64,000 nucleotides of DNA from NCBI RefSeq assembly GCF_014654895.1, contig NZ_BNBE01000004.1, positions 744,001-808,000 of the forward strand, read 5' to 3'. Below the pieces are notes generated by a model, which saw only the letters and a program-made list of their open reading frames with translations, had not been told where the DNA came from and did not search any database. The stretch is from Streptomyces filamentosus (GTDB lineage Bacteria; Actinomycetota; Actinomycetes; Streptomycetales; Streptomycetaceae). Position numbers and translations under genes: made by a program. Of this stretch, positions 1 to 9,284 are shown one piece after another. The first letter of the stretch is position 1. Every line of letters starts with the position of its first letter.

Positions 1-2
1 CG

Positions 3-188
3 CACCGGATCGCCGCCGAACCGGCCGAGGTGTACCGGCGGGACGTCGTGCTCGCCGCCCCCGGACCGGAGGCCCAGCCGGCCCCGGGCAGGAGGCCCGC
101 CCCCACCGGCGCGGGGGTCCACCCGCCCCCGGGCCGACCACGGGGCCGGGGAGCGAAGGCCGGGGGCCGGTGGCCGGAGGGCCGGTAA
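3..188 (+). CDS. C-terminal fragment of a gene entering from the left (uncertain)
   Basis: An open frame runs from the window edge to a TAA at 186-188 and gives 61 residues, beginning with a plausible folded stretch (EPAEVYRRDVVLAAP) and ending in a Pro/Gly/Arg-rich tail of low complexity. The next gene starts about 40 bases later on the same strand, which would suit a two-gene unit. I do not recognise a family from so short a piece, and the other two forward frames are also open here, so the frame choice rests only on the early residues and the nearby stop. Confidence 0.3.
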   Translation, partial: HRIAAEPAEVYRRDVVLAAPGPEAQPAPGRRPAPTGAGVHPPPGRPRGRGAKAGGRWPEGR

Positions 189-230
189 ATCCGCGTGCGG
201 CCGGGGCGGGCGGGCTGCGAGCATCGCGGG

Positions 231-2408
231 ATGGACCCCGTTCTCGCACGCCTGCTCGTCCGGCACACCCTCCGCGTCCCCGTCCCCGCCGGGGAGCGGG
301 GGGACGGCTCCGGTGCCGCCCTGCGGTTCGACGCCGCGCTGCGGACGGCGGGCTTCGCCCTGTCCTCCGCGCTGCTGAGGGAGCTGTCCGGGCGGTCCGC
401 CGAGACCGTCGTCGAGCTGGCCCGATGGGTGCTGCCGGCGGTCCGCGAGCGGGTCGGCGACCACGTGGCGCACAACGCGTACTTCATCGACTTCCCGGCG
501 AACGTCCCCGACACCCGGGAGTTCTGGCTGTCGTGCGTCCTGGAGGCGCTGGAGGACCCGGAGGCCCGGGAGCCGGTCCTGGACCGGCTGAGCGCCGGGG
601 TGCTCGACCTGCTGACGCTCCCCTCCTACGGGCGGTACCGGCACTCGTACGAGGAGCTGCTCGCGGCGCACGAGGAGCTGGTCCCGGCGGCCGGGGACCG
701 GCTGACCGTGCTGCACCCCGGCGGGCCCGCGGAGGAGGAGACCGCCGCGCTGTACGCCGCGCTGGCGGGGTCCGTGACGCCGCTGGGCGAGGAGCACCTG
801 GCCGATCTGGCGGTGCTCGCCGCACACTGCGCGGACGGGCCGCAGCCGGCGGAGATCCCGGTCCGGGAGAACCGGGCCGTGGTCAACGCCGCCCGGCTGC
901 GGGCGGGCGCGGCGCCGCTGCTCGACACCGTCACGGACGTGCTGCGGCTGGCCTGCGCGCTGTCGGGCGGGGACGTGACGCTGCGGGAGCGGACCCGTTT
1001 CCGCGCCCTGTCCCGGCCGGTGCGGCGCGTCCTGCTCGCGGGTCTGGACGCCGTGGTGGCGAAGGACCCGGCGAAGGCCGCGGACGTGGGGCCGCACCGG
1101 GAGGCGTGGAAGCGGCTCGGGGAGCGGCTGCACCCGCACGAGCACCCGCGGTGGCCGCACGCGGCGGAGGTGTTCGCGGTGGCCCGGGGCGAGCTGCGGG
1201 TGCCGTCGCTGGACTCCCGGGCGGAGGCGCTGCTCGCGGACGGCGACGTGCCGGGGGCGGCGGAGCTGCTGGCGTCGGCGGCGCCCGGGCGGCTGTTCCG
1301 GGCGCTGGACCGGCTGCTGCGCACGGCGGCGGACGGGGCCGGGCGGGAGGCGGTGCTGGCGGCGGCGGAGCGTGCCGCGCCGCGGGTGGCGGGCCGGGTG
1401 GTGCTGTCGCTGCGGGAGCACGCGCAGAACCGGCGGGCCGGAGCGGACGCGGTGCGGCGGGTGTTCGTGAACCGCGCGGGCGCCGCGTGGGTGGCGCCCG
1501 ACCGGCGCGCGCCGCTGCCGGAGGACGTACGGGAGCGGCTGCTGGCGCTGCTCGACGCGGAGACCCGGCGCAGGCTGCCGGTGCCGGAGCGGCTGCTGGT
1601 GGACCCCGACGTCCTGGACGTGGCGCTGCCGCTCAGCGGGCGTGCCTCGACGGGCGGGTTCGGGGTGCTGCCGCGCGGCTCGGTGTCGCCGGTCGACGGC
1701 GAGCTGCTGCGGTTCTTCATGTACTGGAAGGAGGCCCGGCGGACCACCGACCTGGATCTGTCGGCGCTGGTACTGGACGAGGAGTACCGGACGGTGTCCT
1801 GGCTGTCCTACACGGAGCTGACCGCCGTGGAGGGCGTGCATTCCGGTGACGTCGTCGAAGCGCCGGACGGGGCCTCGGAGTTCATCGAGCTGCGGCTGGG
1901 GGCGGTGCGCGGGACGTTCGTCGTGCCGCAGGTGCACGTGTTCTCGGGCGAGGACTTCGAGGAGACGGCGGAGTCGTTCTTCGGGTTCATGCTGCGGGAG
2001 GGGGAGCAGGAGGGGCGGCCGTTCGAGCCGCGCACGGTCCGGATGAAGTCGGACCTGCGGGGTCCCGGCCGGGTGGCGCTGCCGCTGGTCTTCCGGCGGG
2101 ACGCGGAGGGCCGCTGGCACGCGCACTGGCTGCACCTGTGCCTGCGGGGCACGCCGTCGGCGAACCGGGTGGAGGAGCACCGGGTGTCGGTGGCGGTGCT
2201 GCTGCGCGGCGCGCTGGGGCGGACTCCGCTGACGGTGCGTCACCTGGTGCGCCTCATGGAGGAGTCGGGGTCGCGGGTGACGGTGTGGGACGGGGGCGCG
2301 GTGCCGGCGGGGCCGGTGACGTACCTGGGTCTGGAACGGCCCGAGGGGCTCGCTCCGGGCTCGCGGGTCCTGACCCCGGAAAACCTGCGCGACCTGGTCC
2401 CGGCCTGA
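231..2408 (+). CDS. Large SCO0854/MXAN_6230-like protein of unknown function
   Basis: Encodes 725 residues without signal peptide or membrane segment. The C-terminal third (from about residue 540) has the conserved run seen in the SCO0854/MXAN_6230 group of actinobacterial and myxobacterial proteins: PQVHVFSG, ESFFGFM and KSDLRGPGRVALP, followed by a WLHLCLRG strand. Those proteins are found near TerD-type stress genes; their biochemical role is not known, and the family call is from memory of these motifs. The N-terminal 500 residues are helical and rich in Arg/Glu/Ala; I see no RING-type cysteine cluster. I take the ATG at 231 rather than the in-frame GTG at 195 because the extra residues look non-conserved; neither has a good ribosome-binding site. 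The gene is followed by a strong terminator shared with the convergent gene. Confidence 0.7.
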   Translation: MDPVLARLLVRHTLRVPVPAGERGDGSGAALRFDAALRTAGFALSSALLRELSGRSAETVVELARWVLPAVRERVGDHVAHNAYFIDFPANVPDTREFWLSCVLEALEDPEAREPVLDRLSAGVLDLLTLPSYGRYRHSYEELLAAHEELVPAAGDRLTVLHPGGPAEEETAALYAALAGSVTPLGEEHLADLAVLAAHCADGPQPAEIPVRENRAVVNAARLRAGAAPLLDTVTDVLRLACALSGGDVTLRERTRFRALSRPVRRVLLAGLDAVVAKDPAKAADVGPHREAWKRLGERLHPHEHPRWPHAAEVFAVARGELRVPSLDSRAEALLADGDVPGAAELLASAAPGRLFRALDRLLRTAADGAGREAVLAAAERAAPRVAGRVVLSLREHAQNRRAGADAVRRVFVNRAGAAWVAPDRRAPLPEDVRERLLALLDAETRRRLPVPERLLVDPDVLDVALPLSGRASTGGFGVLPRGSVSPVDGELLRFFMYWKEARRTTDLDLSALVLDEEYRTVSWLSYTELTAVEGVHSGDVVEAPDGASEFIELRLGAVRGTFVVPQVHVFSGEDFEETAESFFGFMLREGEQEGRPFEPRTVRMKSDLRGPGRVALPLVFRRDAEGRWHAHWLHLCLRGTPSANRVEEHRVSVAVLLRGALGRTPLTVRHLVRLMEESGSRVTVWDGGAVPAGPVTYLGLERPEGLAPGSRVLTPENLRDLVPA

Positions 2409-2496
2409 GTGCTACGGTCTTCCCGGGTCGAGGCCATGAGGGGGCTTCCTTCTCAGGATCCCTTGAAATTAGTCCCTTCGCTCTCCTCGCCCCGCA

Positions 2497-2538
2497 CGGC
2501 CGCGGGCCCGGTCCTTCCGAGGACCGGGCCCGCGGCCG
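2497..2538. terminator. Bidirectional hairpin terminator
   Basis: Two perfect 19-base arms (2497-2515 and 2520-2538) enclose a 4-base loop. It lies between the convergent genes ending at 2408 and 2548, so it can stop transcription from both sides. There is no T-run, as is common for Streptomyces terminators. Confidence 0.85.
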
Positions 2539-2547
2539 TCCGCGCGT

Positions 2548-4725
2548 TCACACCGCGTCGGCCAGGACCAGCGAGTGGATGCGGTCCGGGGCGCCGGGGC
2601 GGGCGTAGTACCAGCCCTGGGCGGTGTCGCAGCCGATCTCGCGGAGGCGTTCGGCCTGGGCGGCGGTCTCCACGCCCTCGACGGTGACGGCGAGTTCGAG
2701 GCTGTGGGCCAGGGAGACGATCCCTTCGACGATCTTCAGGTCGACGGGGTCCACCGGGTGCTGCTGCATGCCGCGGGTGAAGGAGCGGTCGAGCTTGAGG
2801 ACGCTGACCGGGAGGCGGCGCAGGTTGGCCAGGTTGGAGTAGCCGGTGCCGAAGTCGTCGAGGGCGATGTCGACGCCCATCTCGGCGAGTTGGCGCAGGG
2901 GCTTGAGGAGGTCCTCGTCGGCGCCGATGAGGGCGGACTCGGTGACCTCCAGGCAGAGCGCGCCGGGGGCGAGTCCGGAGCGCTCCAGGACGTCGACGGT
3001 GTCGGCGACCAGCCGGGGGTGGTGGAGCTGGGTCGGCGACAGGTTGACGTTGATGCGGAGCGGGGTGCCGGCGGCGGGGTCGTCGAGCTGCCAGGCGCGG
3101 GCCTGCCGGACGGCCTCCTGGAGGACCCAGCGGCCCAGCGGCACGATGAGTCCGGTGTCCTCGGCGAGCGGGATGAAGCGGTCCGGGCCCAGGACGCCGT
3201 GCTGGGGGTGGCTCCAGCGGACGAGGGCCTCGGCGCCGTGGACGCTGCCGTCGTCGAGGTGGACGAGCGGCTGGTACTCGATGAAGAACTCGCCGCGCTC
3301 CAGGGCGGTCGGCAGGGCCGTGGTGAGGCCGTGCCGGGTGATGGCGCGGGCGTCGGCCTCGGGGTCGGCGAGCTCGAAGCGGTTGCCGCCCGCGGACTTG
3401 GCCCGGTACATGGTGATGTCGGCGCTGCGCAGCACCTCGGCGGCGGTGCGCTCGCCGGCCGGGCCCTCGACGACGCCGAGGCTGCCGCGCACGGTGAGTT
3501 CGCGGCCGTCGACGCCGATGGGGGCGGCGAGGGCGGCGAGGATGCGGTCGGCGAGCCCGGTGGCGTCCCGGTCGCCGCCGGTGCCGCTGGTGAGGGCGAC
3601 GAACTCGTCGCCGCCGAGCCGGGCGACCATCTCGCCGGGGCCGGTGGCGCACGCCTGGAGCCGGTCGGCGACCTCCACGAGGAGCCGGTCGCCGACGGAG
3701 TGGCCGAGGCTGTCGTTGATGGCCTTGAAGCCGTCGAGGTCGAGGTAGCAGAGGCCGAAGCCGCTCTCCTCGCCTCCGGCGGCGGGGGCGAGGGCCTTCT
3801 CCAGGCGCTCGAAGAACAGCGTCCGGTTGGGCAGTCCGGTGAGGGCGTCGTGGGTGGCCTCGTACCGCAGGCGCAGGTGGAGCAGGCGCCGTTCGGTGAT
3901 GTCCTCCATGAGGGCGAGCTGGTACTGGGGCAGGCCCTGGGCGTCGCGCAGCAGGGAGACGGTGAGGTTGGTCCACAGGACCGTGCCGTCGCCCCGGTAG
4001 TACGGCTTCTCCACCCGGTACTGCTCGCGCTCGCCGCGCACCAGCTCCTCGTAGAGCCGCCAGACGTGCGGCCCGTCCTCGGGGTGCACCCACTCGCTGA
4101 CGTTGCGGCTGCGGACGTGGGCCTCCACGCCGCCGAACATGCGGGTCATCGTGTCGTTGACCTCCACGATGCGGCCGTCGAGGTCGGCGATGCCGATGCC
4201 GATGGCGGCGCCGTCGAAGACGGCCCTGAAGCGGCTCTCGGTGGCGTGCAGGGCGATCTCCGCGGCGCTGCGGGCACAGAGCGCGGAGCGGGCGATGGCC
4301 TCCTGCTCGACGCGGGTCCGCTCGCGCAGGGCCTGGGCGTAGCCGGTGGCCATGGCGTGCTGGAGGCGGGCGCAGCGGGCCCGCAGTTCCTCGGTGGCGA
4401 GCCCGGGGTCCGTACCGCAGTAGAGGACGAGGTACGAGTCGACCACGCCGAGGCTGCGGCCGAGGGCGTCCGGGTCGGTGCAGTGGGCGCCGACCAGTCC
4501 GGCCCCGGCCCGCTGGGCGGGGGCGGTGTCGAAGGGCCGGGCGAGCAGCGCGCCGGAGAGCAGCCGGGCGAGCGGCAGCAGGTGGCCCTCGAACTCGGCG
4601 CGGGTGAGGGAGGTGGCCGTCACCGGGAAGATGGCCCGGCTCCAGATGGTGACGAACCGCCTGAGTCTGTCCTCCGGCCCGTCGGTCTCCCCGGCGGCCC
4701 CGGACGGCTGCGACGGCACCTTCAC
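2548..4725 (-). CDS. PAS-GGDEF-EAL cyclic-di-GMP synthase/phosphodiesterase
   Basis: A 725-residue soluble protein that should make and/or break cyclic di-GMP. Order: an N-terminal helical region (about 1-150), a PAS/PAC sensor (about 160-285), a GGDEF domain with an intact GGDEF signature near residue 370, and an EAL domain with EALVRW near 498. The EAL metal and catalytic motifs are all present (NVNLS, EVTES, DDFGTGYS, KLDRSF, EGVE), so phosphodiesterase activity is expected. I see no RxxD inhibitory site ahead of GGDEF. The PAS-GGDEF-EAL layout without membrane helices matches RmdA of S. coelicolor, which affects development; whether this is the orthologue needs a search. Translation starts at a GTG that overlaps the stop of the upstream methyltransferase gene (GTGA), implying translational coupling. 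Confidence 0.93.
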   Translation of the reverse strand: MKVPSQPSGAAGETDGPEDRLRRFVTIWSRAIFPVTATSLTRAEFEGHLLPLARLLSGALLARPFDTAPAQRAGAGLVGAHCTDPDALGRSLGVVDSYLVLYCGTDPGLATEELRARCARLQHAMATGYAQALRERTRVEQEAIARSALCARSAAEIALHATESRFRAVFDGAAIGIGIADLDGRIVEVNDTMTRMFGGVEAHVRSRNVSEWVHPEDGPHVWRLYEELVRGEREQYRVEKPYYRGDGTVLWTNLTVSLLRDAQGLPQYQLALMEDITERRLLHLRLRYEATHDALTGLPNRTLFFERLEKALAPAAGGEESGFGLCYLDLDGFKAINDSLGHSVGDRLLVEVADRLQACATGPGEMVARLGGDEFVALTSGTGGDRDATGLADRILAALAAPIGVDGRELTVRGSLGVVEGPAGERTAAEVLRSADITMYRAKSAGGNRFELADPEADARAITRHGLTTALPTALERGEFFIEYQPLVHLDDGSVHGAEALVRWSHPQHGVLGPDRFIPLAEDTGLIVPLGRWVLQEAVRQARAWQLDDPAAGTPLRINVNLSPTQLHHPRLVADTVDVLERSGLAPGALCLEVTESALIGADEDLLKPLRQLAEMGVDIALDDFGTGYSNLANLRRLPVSVLKLDRSFTRGMQQHPVDPVDLKIVEGIVSLAHSLELAVTVEGVETAAQAERLREIGCDTAQGWYYARPGAPDRIHSLVLADAV

Positions 4726-5534
4726 GCCTTGCGCCCCACACCTGCGAAGCCGGAGAAGGCGTACGGGTCCTCCTCCTCGGCCGGGCTGTCGGGCCGCCAC
4801 AGGGGCATCGACACGAGGCCGGGCTCGACGAGTTCGGTGCCGTCGAAGAAGCGGGCGATCTCCTCGGGCGAGCGCATCACCAGGGGGCTGCGGGTGGTGC
4901 GGTACACCTCGACGGTGCCGCCGGCGCGTTCCTGCTCCACCGGAATGCCCTCGTACGAGGCGTGGGTGACGATCAGGAGGCTGCCGGGGGCGAGGGCGTC
5001 GAGGAGTTCGGCGACGGCCTCCCGGGGGCGGTCGGAGTCCTCCAGGAAGTGCAGGACGGCGACGAGCAGCAGGGCGACCGGCCGGTCGAGGTCGAGGAGT
5101 CCGGTGACCTCGGGGCTGTGCAGGATGTCGGCAGGCTTGCGGAGGTCGGCGGGGACGACGGCCGCCTGGCCGACGCCCTCCAGGACGGCCCGGCTGTGGG
5201 CGACGGCGACGGGGTCGTGGTCGACGTAGACGATCCGGGCGGCGGGGTCGGCGGCGAGGGCGACCTCGTGCACGTTGCCGAAGGTCGGTATGCCGGAGCC
5301 GATGTCGAGGAACTGGGTGACGCCGGAGTCGACGGCGTGGCGGACGGCGCGCCGCATGAACGCCCGGTTCGCCTGCATGATCTTGGGGAGACCCGGCAGG
5401 AACTCCATGGCCTTGCGGGCCGCTTCCCGGTCCACTTCGAAATTGTGCGAGCCGCCCAGATAGAAGTCGTACATACGGGACACGCTCGGCATCGAAATGT
5501 CGATACCCGGCGGAGCCCAGGCGGGACGCTCCAT
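4722..5534 (-). CDS. DUF574-family SAM-dependent methyltransferase
   Basis: A 270-residue protein of the actinobacterial S-adenosyl-methyltransferase family formerly called DUF574 (Pfam Methyltransf_19). Visible signatures are the N-terminal PSVSRMYDFYLGGSHNF motif, the SAM-binding loop FLDIGSGIPT (about residue 80), an acidic strand end VYVDHDPVAV and the LLVAVLHFLED segment. Substrates of this expanded Streptomyces family are unknown. The chosen ATG has a GGAG eight bases upstream; a longer frame exists upstream but adds an unrelated Arg-rich stretch. The gene overlaps the following GGDEF-EAL gene by four bases, so the two are likely one operon read leftward. Confidence 0.9.
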   Translation of the reverse strand: MERPAWAPPGIDISMPSVSRMYDFYLGGSHNFEVDREAARKAMEFLPGLPKIMQANRAFMRRAVRHAVDSGVTQFLDIGSGIPTFGNVHEVALAADPAARIVYVDHDPVAVAHSRAVLEGVGQAAVVPADLRKPADILHSPEVTGLLDLDRPVALLLVAVLHFLEDSDRPREAVAELLDALAPGSLLIVTHASYEGIPVEQERAGGTVEVYRTTRSPLVMRSPEEIARFFDGTELVEPGLVSMPLWRPDSPAEEEDPYAFSGFAGVGRKA

Positions 5535-6038
5535 CAATGTCTCCAACAAGTCGCCATGGGGGATGCGGCCCGGTGTTCGCGGCCGTGTTCGAGGTGAGGC
5601 TACTGATCGTCCGCCGAGAGAGCGAGTGGAAACGGAAATTCGCGGTCCGTTCTTGGTCACATGCCTTTGGCGCGTGCTGTCGAAACGAAGAGTTCACGCC
5701 TTCAGACCGTGCACATTCACGTGCATACGATCGTGCGGCGGCTCTCCGGGCCCTTGTCCGGGGGCACTTCGGCGGTCCGCGGCCCGGTCCGCACCTCGGT
5801 GGCCTGCGCGGTCCGGTCGGACCGCCGGTGCAGGATGCCCTGTCGCCCCGGGTCCGCGACAGGGCGACAACCGGACAGTTGTGGCGGGCGGACCCGGGGG
5901 CGGGTGTTCCGCGTCCCCGAAGTGCCACTGCGACGGGGATCACTGGGGTCCGCGACAGCAGAACGTCAAGTCCGCGCACCGGAAGAACCCCACCATCCGG
6001 GGAATCCGAGCGCATTCGGGCCCCGGTTCGCCGTCCAT
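5535..6038. other. Intergenic region between divergent genes, no gene seen
   Basis: About 500 bases separate the methyltransferase start (left, reverse) from the proline-rich protein (right, forward). It is somewhat less GC-rich near 5600-5660 and must hold both promoters, but I find no convincing -35/-10 pair or palindrome. Forward frames that cross it lack a ribosome-binding site and look like spurious extensions. Confidence 0.5.
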
Positions 6039-6719
6039 GTGTTCAAGCTCGTCGGCGTGTCTCTGTTCCGATCACCCTTCACGCGGTCGTTGGCGGCCAC
6101 CGGACTGGTGTGGCTGCTCACCGCGCCCGCCCCGGCGACCGCCGATTCCTGCGCCCACGCCACGGTCGGACCGGGCGGCTCGCACACCTCGGTCGCGGTC
6201 ATCGGCCCGGACGCGTGCACACCGCCGCCGAAACCGACCCCGACGAAGCCCCGCCCGACCGAACCCCAGAAGCCCGAACCCACGAAAACCACGAAGCCCA
6301 CGAAGCCCACGCCGAAGCCTCCGGCGAAGCCGACCCCGCCCCCGCTGCCGAGGCCGCCGGTGATCCCGCCCGGGCCCGTGCCCGTGGTGCCGCCGCCGCC
6401 CTCCCCCCTGCGGCCGCCCGCCACCACCCCGGCACCGCGGCCCGTCCCCGTGACACCGGCCCCGACCCCGCCCCCGGCCCCGGCCTCCCCCGCGCCCGGC
6501 ACCCCGGCGCCCGAGGAGCCGCCGGCCCCCGCGCCGCCGCCCCCGCCCGCCACCACGACGGCGCCGCGGCCGGCGGCCGCGCCCCCGGTGGCGCTCCCGC
6601 ACTACAAGCGGACGGCCCGGCCCCAGCCGAAGCGCACCTCGTCACCCGTCACCACGATGCTCCTGATCACCGCGCCGGCCGTCATCGCCACCGCGATCCT
6701 GCGCCCGCGCTCCCGCTGA
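6039..6719 (+). CDS. Proline-rich secreted protein with C-terminal membrane anchor
   Basis: A 226-residue protein: a short N-terminal hydrophobic segment ending in PAPATA (likely signal peptide), two cysteines in a short mature N-terminus, then about 120 residues that are almost half proline with Lys/Thr repeats (KPTPTKPRPTEP style), and a C-terminal hydrophobic helix (TMLLITAPAVIATAIL) followed by Arg residues. The build suggests a wall-spanning stalk anchored in the membrane. Start is uncertain: GTG at 6039 gives a complete signal peptide, but no clear ribosome-binding site precedes it, and GTG at 6057 is an alternative. The next gene begins 50 bases downstream on the same strand. Confidence 0.6.
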   Translation: MFKLVGVSLFRSPFTRSLAATGLVWLLTAPAPATADSCAHATVGPGGSHTSVAVIGPDACTPPPKPTPTKPRPTEPQKPEPTKTTKPTKPTPKPPAKPTPPPLPRPPVIPPGPVPVVPPPPSPLRPPATTPAPRPVPVTPAPTPPPAPASPAPGTPAPEEPPAPAPPPPPATTTAPRPAAAPPVALPHYKRTARPQPKRTSSPVTTMLLITAPAVIATAILRPRSR

Positions 6720-6769
6720 TCCGGCCCGCACCCTCCCCGAACACCCCACTTGAGGAAGACCGAGGAACC

Positions 6770-7534
6770 ATGTCCGAATGGCTCGTCCTGACCTTGGCGA
6801 TGGCCGCCGCCTGCGGCGTCGTCCTGGCCATCGTCGTCATCAACCACCGCCGCATCCCCGAGGACGACGACCCCAACGAGACCCCCGACGTCATCGAGTA
6901 CATGACGATGATGATCGGCGTGATCTACGCGATCGTGCTCGGTCTCGCCATCGCCGGCGTCTGGGAGGGCCGCAGCGCCGCCCAGGAGGTGGTGCGCCAG
7001 GAGGCCCAGGCCATGCACGAGATCTCCGAGCGGGTCGAGGTGTACCCGGCGGCGGTGCGCACGCGGATCCGCGCCGACGTCGACGCGTACGTCTCCTACG
7101 TCGTCAACCAGGAGTTCGACCACATGGCCGAGCAGGGCTCGACCACCGAGGAGGGCGACGCGCTCCTCGGCAAGGTGCGCCGCAGCGTCACCGACTACGA
7201 GCCCGCGAACGACTTCGAGGGGCAGGCGTACCAGCCGCTGGTCGACCAGGTGATGGTCGCCGACGACGCCCGCGGCGCCCGCGGCCAGAGCGCCGGGGAG
7301 ACCATGCCGGGGGTGGTCTGGTTCGGCCTGATCATCGGGGCGCTGGTCTCGGTGGGGCTGATCTTCACCCTCCAGATCCGGCGCACGGGACGGGAGTTGC
7401 TGCTCGCGGGCCTGTACAGCGCGCTGATCGCCTTCCTGCTCTTCCTGATCTGGGACTTCGACGCGCCGTTCGGCCGCGGCCTGGCGGCCACCGCCGCGCC
7501 GTTCACCGATCTGTTCCCGCAGGTCACGGGCTGA
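6770..7534 (+). CDS. DUF4239 membrane protein (bestrophin-like)
   Basis: A 254-residue integral membrane protein. An N-terminal helix (residues 5-25) and a second (about 45-65, MMIGVIYAIVLGLAIAGVW) are followed by a long cytoplasmic helical domain beginning VVRQEAQAMHEI and two C-terminal helices (about 183-205 and 212-235). This pattern and the EYMTMMIGVIYAIVLG core match the DUF4239 family, described as bestrophin-like and possibly an ion channel; its function in Streptomyces is not established. A GAGG ribosome-binding site lies just before the ATG. Confidence 0.85.
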   Translation: MSEWLVLTLAMAAACGVVLAIVVINHRRIPEDDDPNETPDVIEYMTMMIGVIYAIVLGLAIAGVWEGRSAAQEVVRQEAQAMHEISERVEVYPAAVRTRIRADVDAYVSYVVNQEFDHMAEQGSTTEEGDALLGKVRRSVTDYEPANDFEGQAYQPLVDQVMVADDARGARGQSAGETMPGVVWFGLIIGALVSVGLIFTLQIRRTGRELLLAGLYSALIAFLLFLIWDFDAPFGRGLAATAAPFTDLFPQVTG

Positions 7535-7698
7535 TCGACCGGGCCGTACTGGGCCGGTCGGGGGACATCGGTGCCCCATTCGCGCGTCTGGGATCGCGGC
7601 TGTGGTAGTGCGCTCCTAGCGTGGCGGTCAACGAGGTGTACGCAGGCTTCTCGCGGCCAGACCGCCGCGGCCGGCCCTCGGGACCCGGAGGATTCACC

Positions 7699-8259
7699 AT
7701 GCGCGCGATACGTGCCGCGTCCACCGCCCTGCTGGGGGCGGCCGCCCTCGCCCTGGCCGCCCCCGTCACCGTCGCCCACGCGGCCGACGGTGCGCCCGCG
7801 CCGAACCCGCGGGTGCGGGGCGCGAAGGCCCCGGGCGATTTCGTCGTCTCCCCGTCGCTGGTCAGGGCCGGCGGCCGGGTGACGCTCAGCGCCCCCGGCT
7901 GCTCCAGCACGGCGACGGCGACGGCGGGCATCTTCGACACCGTCCAGATCGCGCCGGGTTCGGCGGTCACCGCCACCGTGGACGCGGACGCCAAGCCCGG
8001 CGCCGTGTACACGGTGGCGTTCAACTGCTCGGGCGGGGTGCAGGACACCGTGGACCTGACGATCAGCGGGCTCGCGACCCTGACGCCGACGATCGGCGCG
8101 ACGACGCTGCTGGCCCCGCGCGGGGTCCAGGGCGGTCTCGGCGGTTCGCAGGGCGGGCCGGGAGCGGCCGAACTGGCCGCGGGCACGGCCCTGGTGCTCG
8201 TCGCGGCGGCCGGTTCGGCGTACGCGCTCCACCGCCGTGCGGGCTCCCGCCGGCACTGA
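7699..8259 (+). CDS. Small secreted, membrane-anchored protein with RGxQGGLGGS motif
   Basis: A 186-residue precursor with a classical signal peptide (cut near VAHA, residue 29), a mature domain of about 100 residues with two cysteines that could form a disulfide, then RGVQGGLGGS at residues 141-150, a hydrophobic helix (about 160-178) and a short basic tail (HRRAGSRRH). The GGAGGA site 7 bases upstream fixes the ATG. The domain order motif-helix-basic tail is that of a sortase substrate or tail-anchored wall protein. The convergent gene at 8371-8856 encodes a relative with the same motif and layout, and a class F sortase gene lies 1 kb away. No LPXTG or LAXTG is present. Confidence 0.85.
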   Translation: MRAIRAASTALLGAAALALAAPVTVAHAADGAPAPNPRVRGAKAPGDFVVSPSLVRAGGRVTLSAPGCSSTATATAGIFDTVQIAPGSAVTATVDADAKPGAVYTVAFNCSGGVQDTVDLTISGLATLTPTIGATTLLAPRGVQGGLGGSQGGPGAAELAAGTALVLVAAAGSAYALHRRAGSRRH

Positions 8260-8300
8260 CCGCGTGCGGCCCTCCCGGCCGGGCGTGCGGCGGCGGACAG

Positions 8301-8341
8301 CCCGCCGCCCCCGGTCCCTTGCGGGACGCGGGGGCGGCGGG
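8301..8341. terminator. Hairpin between convergent genes
   Basis: A GC-rich inverted repeat of about 18 bases per arm with one mismatch or bulge and a short TTGC-containing loop lies between the two convergent surface-protein genes and can serve both. Confidence 0.7.
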
Positions 8342-8370
8342 CGCGGGGGCCGACCGGGAGGTTCGGCCGG

Positions 8371-8856
8371 TCAGGCACCCGCGCCGGTCATCCGGCGGCG
8401 ACGGATCACGAAGAGGCCGCCGCCGAGCGCGGCGGCGGCGACCAGGCTGCCGCCGACGGCCATCTCGGTGGAGCTGGGCTCCAGCGAACCGCCGAGACCG
8501 CCCTGGGCGCCGCGGCCCGCGAGCACGCGGAACGGGTGCGTGACGACCTTGGAGTTGTCGCTGCACTTGACGGCCAGGTTGTAGTTGCCGGGGGTGGCGT
8601 TGTTGTAGACGCGGGCGATCGCGCTGGACAGGCCGTCGGAGTTGACCGAGAGGTTGGTCTCCGGGAAGGCGTTGGACGTGACGGTGCCGCCGTGGCCGCA
8701 CCCCTTGGCCGTGATCGTGATCGTCGACCCGGCGTGGACGTCGTAGGGGTTGACGGTGACGTTGACGGGACCGTTGGTGGCGGCGGCGAGGGGCGCGGCC
8801 AGGCCGACCGCCGCGAGCGCGGTGGCGGTCACCGCCAGAGTGCGTGCAGCACGCAT
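8371..8856 (-). CDS. Small secreted, membrane-anchored protein, paralogue of its neighbour
   Basis: A 161-residue precursor: signal peptide (cut near LAAA, residue 26), a mature domain with two cysteines and a PYDVHAGSTITITAKGCG start that looks like an all-beta fold, then RGAQGGLGGS at 115-124, a hydrophobic helix (about 136-153) and a basic end (RRRRMTGAGA). The same architecture, cysteine pair and glycine-rich motif occur in the convergent gene at 7699-8259, and the stretch encoding QGGLGGS is identical at the DNA level in both. A GGAGG site precedes the ATG. The protein is likely exported and anchored; function unknown. It is divergent from the sortase gene and may share its regulatory region. 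Confidence 0.85.
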   Translation of the reverse strand: MRAARTLAVTATALAAVGLAAPLAAATNGPVNVTVNPYDVHAGSTITITAKGCGHGGTVTSNAFPETNLSVNSDGLSSAIARVYNNATPGNYNLAVKCSDNSKVVTHPFRVLAGRGAQGGLGGSLEPSSTEMAVGGSLVAAAALGGGLFVIRRRRMTGAGA

Positions 8857-9284
8857 GGTTGAACCTCCAGTGGAAGACGCCCCGAAGCGGTGCTCCGGGA
8901 GATTCGACGAGTACGTCTTCCATGACGAACCATCACAACCTGGACCCCTTCCCGCACCTCGGCGCTGGGCCGGTCCGGTGAGCGCCCGTGTCCGCCGATC
9001 GAGTTGTGTCGGCCGTCGGCGCCGCAGGTCAGAGGCGTGCGGGACGATTGTCCGACGAATACTCGGATGGGTCAGCGCTCCGTCACCCGGGGCGACCAGT
9101 GGGGCCCGAAGGCCCTCGCCCCGGCGGTTTCTGACGGTGGGTCGGCTCCCGTGCGGGGCTCCGGCCGGGGCCTGCGGGCGCGTCGCCACCCGTCCGGCCG
9201 CGCCGGGTTACCCGTTCGGGCCGTCCGGAGCGCGGGAGGACGGGGACGCCCTTACCGTTCACACGTCGCCACGAAGGGAGAACC
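8857..9284. other. Divergent promoter region, no gene seen
   Basis: This 428-base gap separates the reverse anchored-protein gene from the forward sortase gene, so it must contain both promoters. I find no persuasive ORF with a ribosome-binding site and no strong palindrome. Confidence 0.45.

Noticed and set aside
2453..4741. Reverse open frame of 762 codons
   Set aside because: Arg/Pro-rich translation in a different frame of the GGDEF-EAL gene, which has intact motifs in its own frame.
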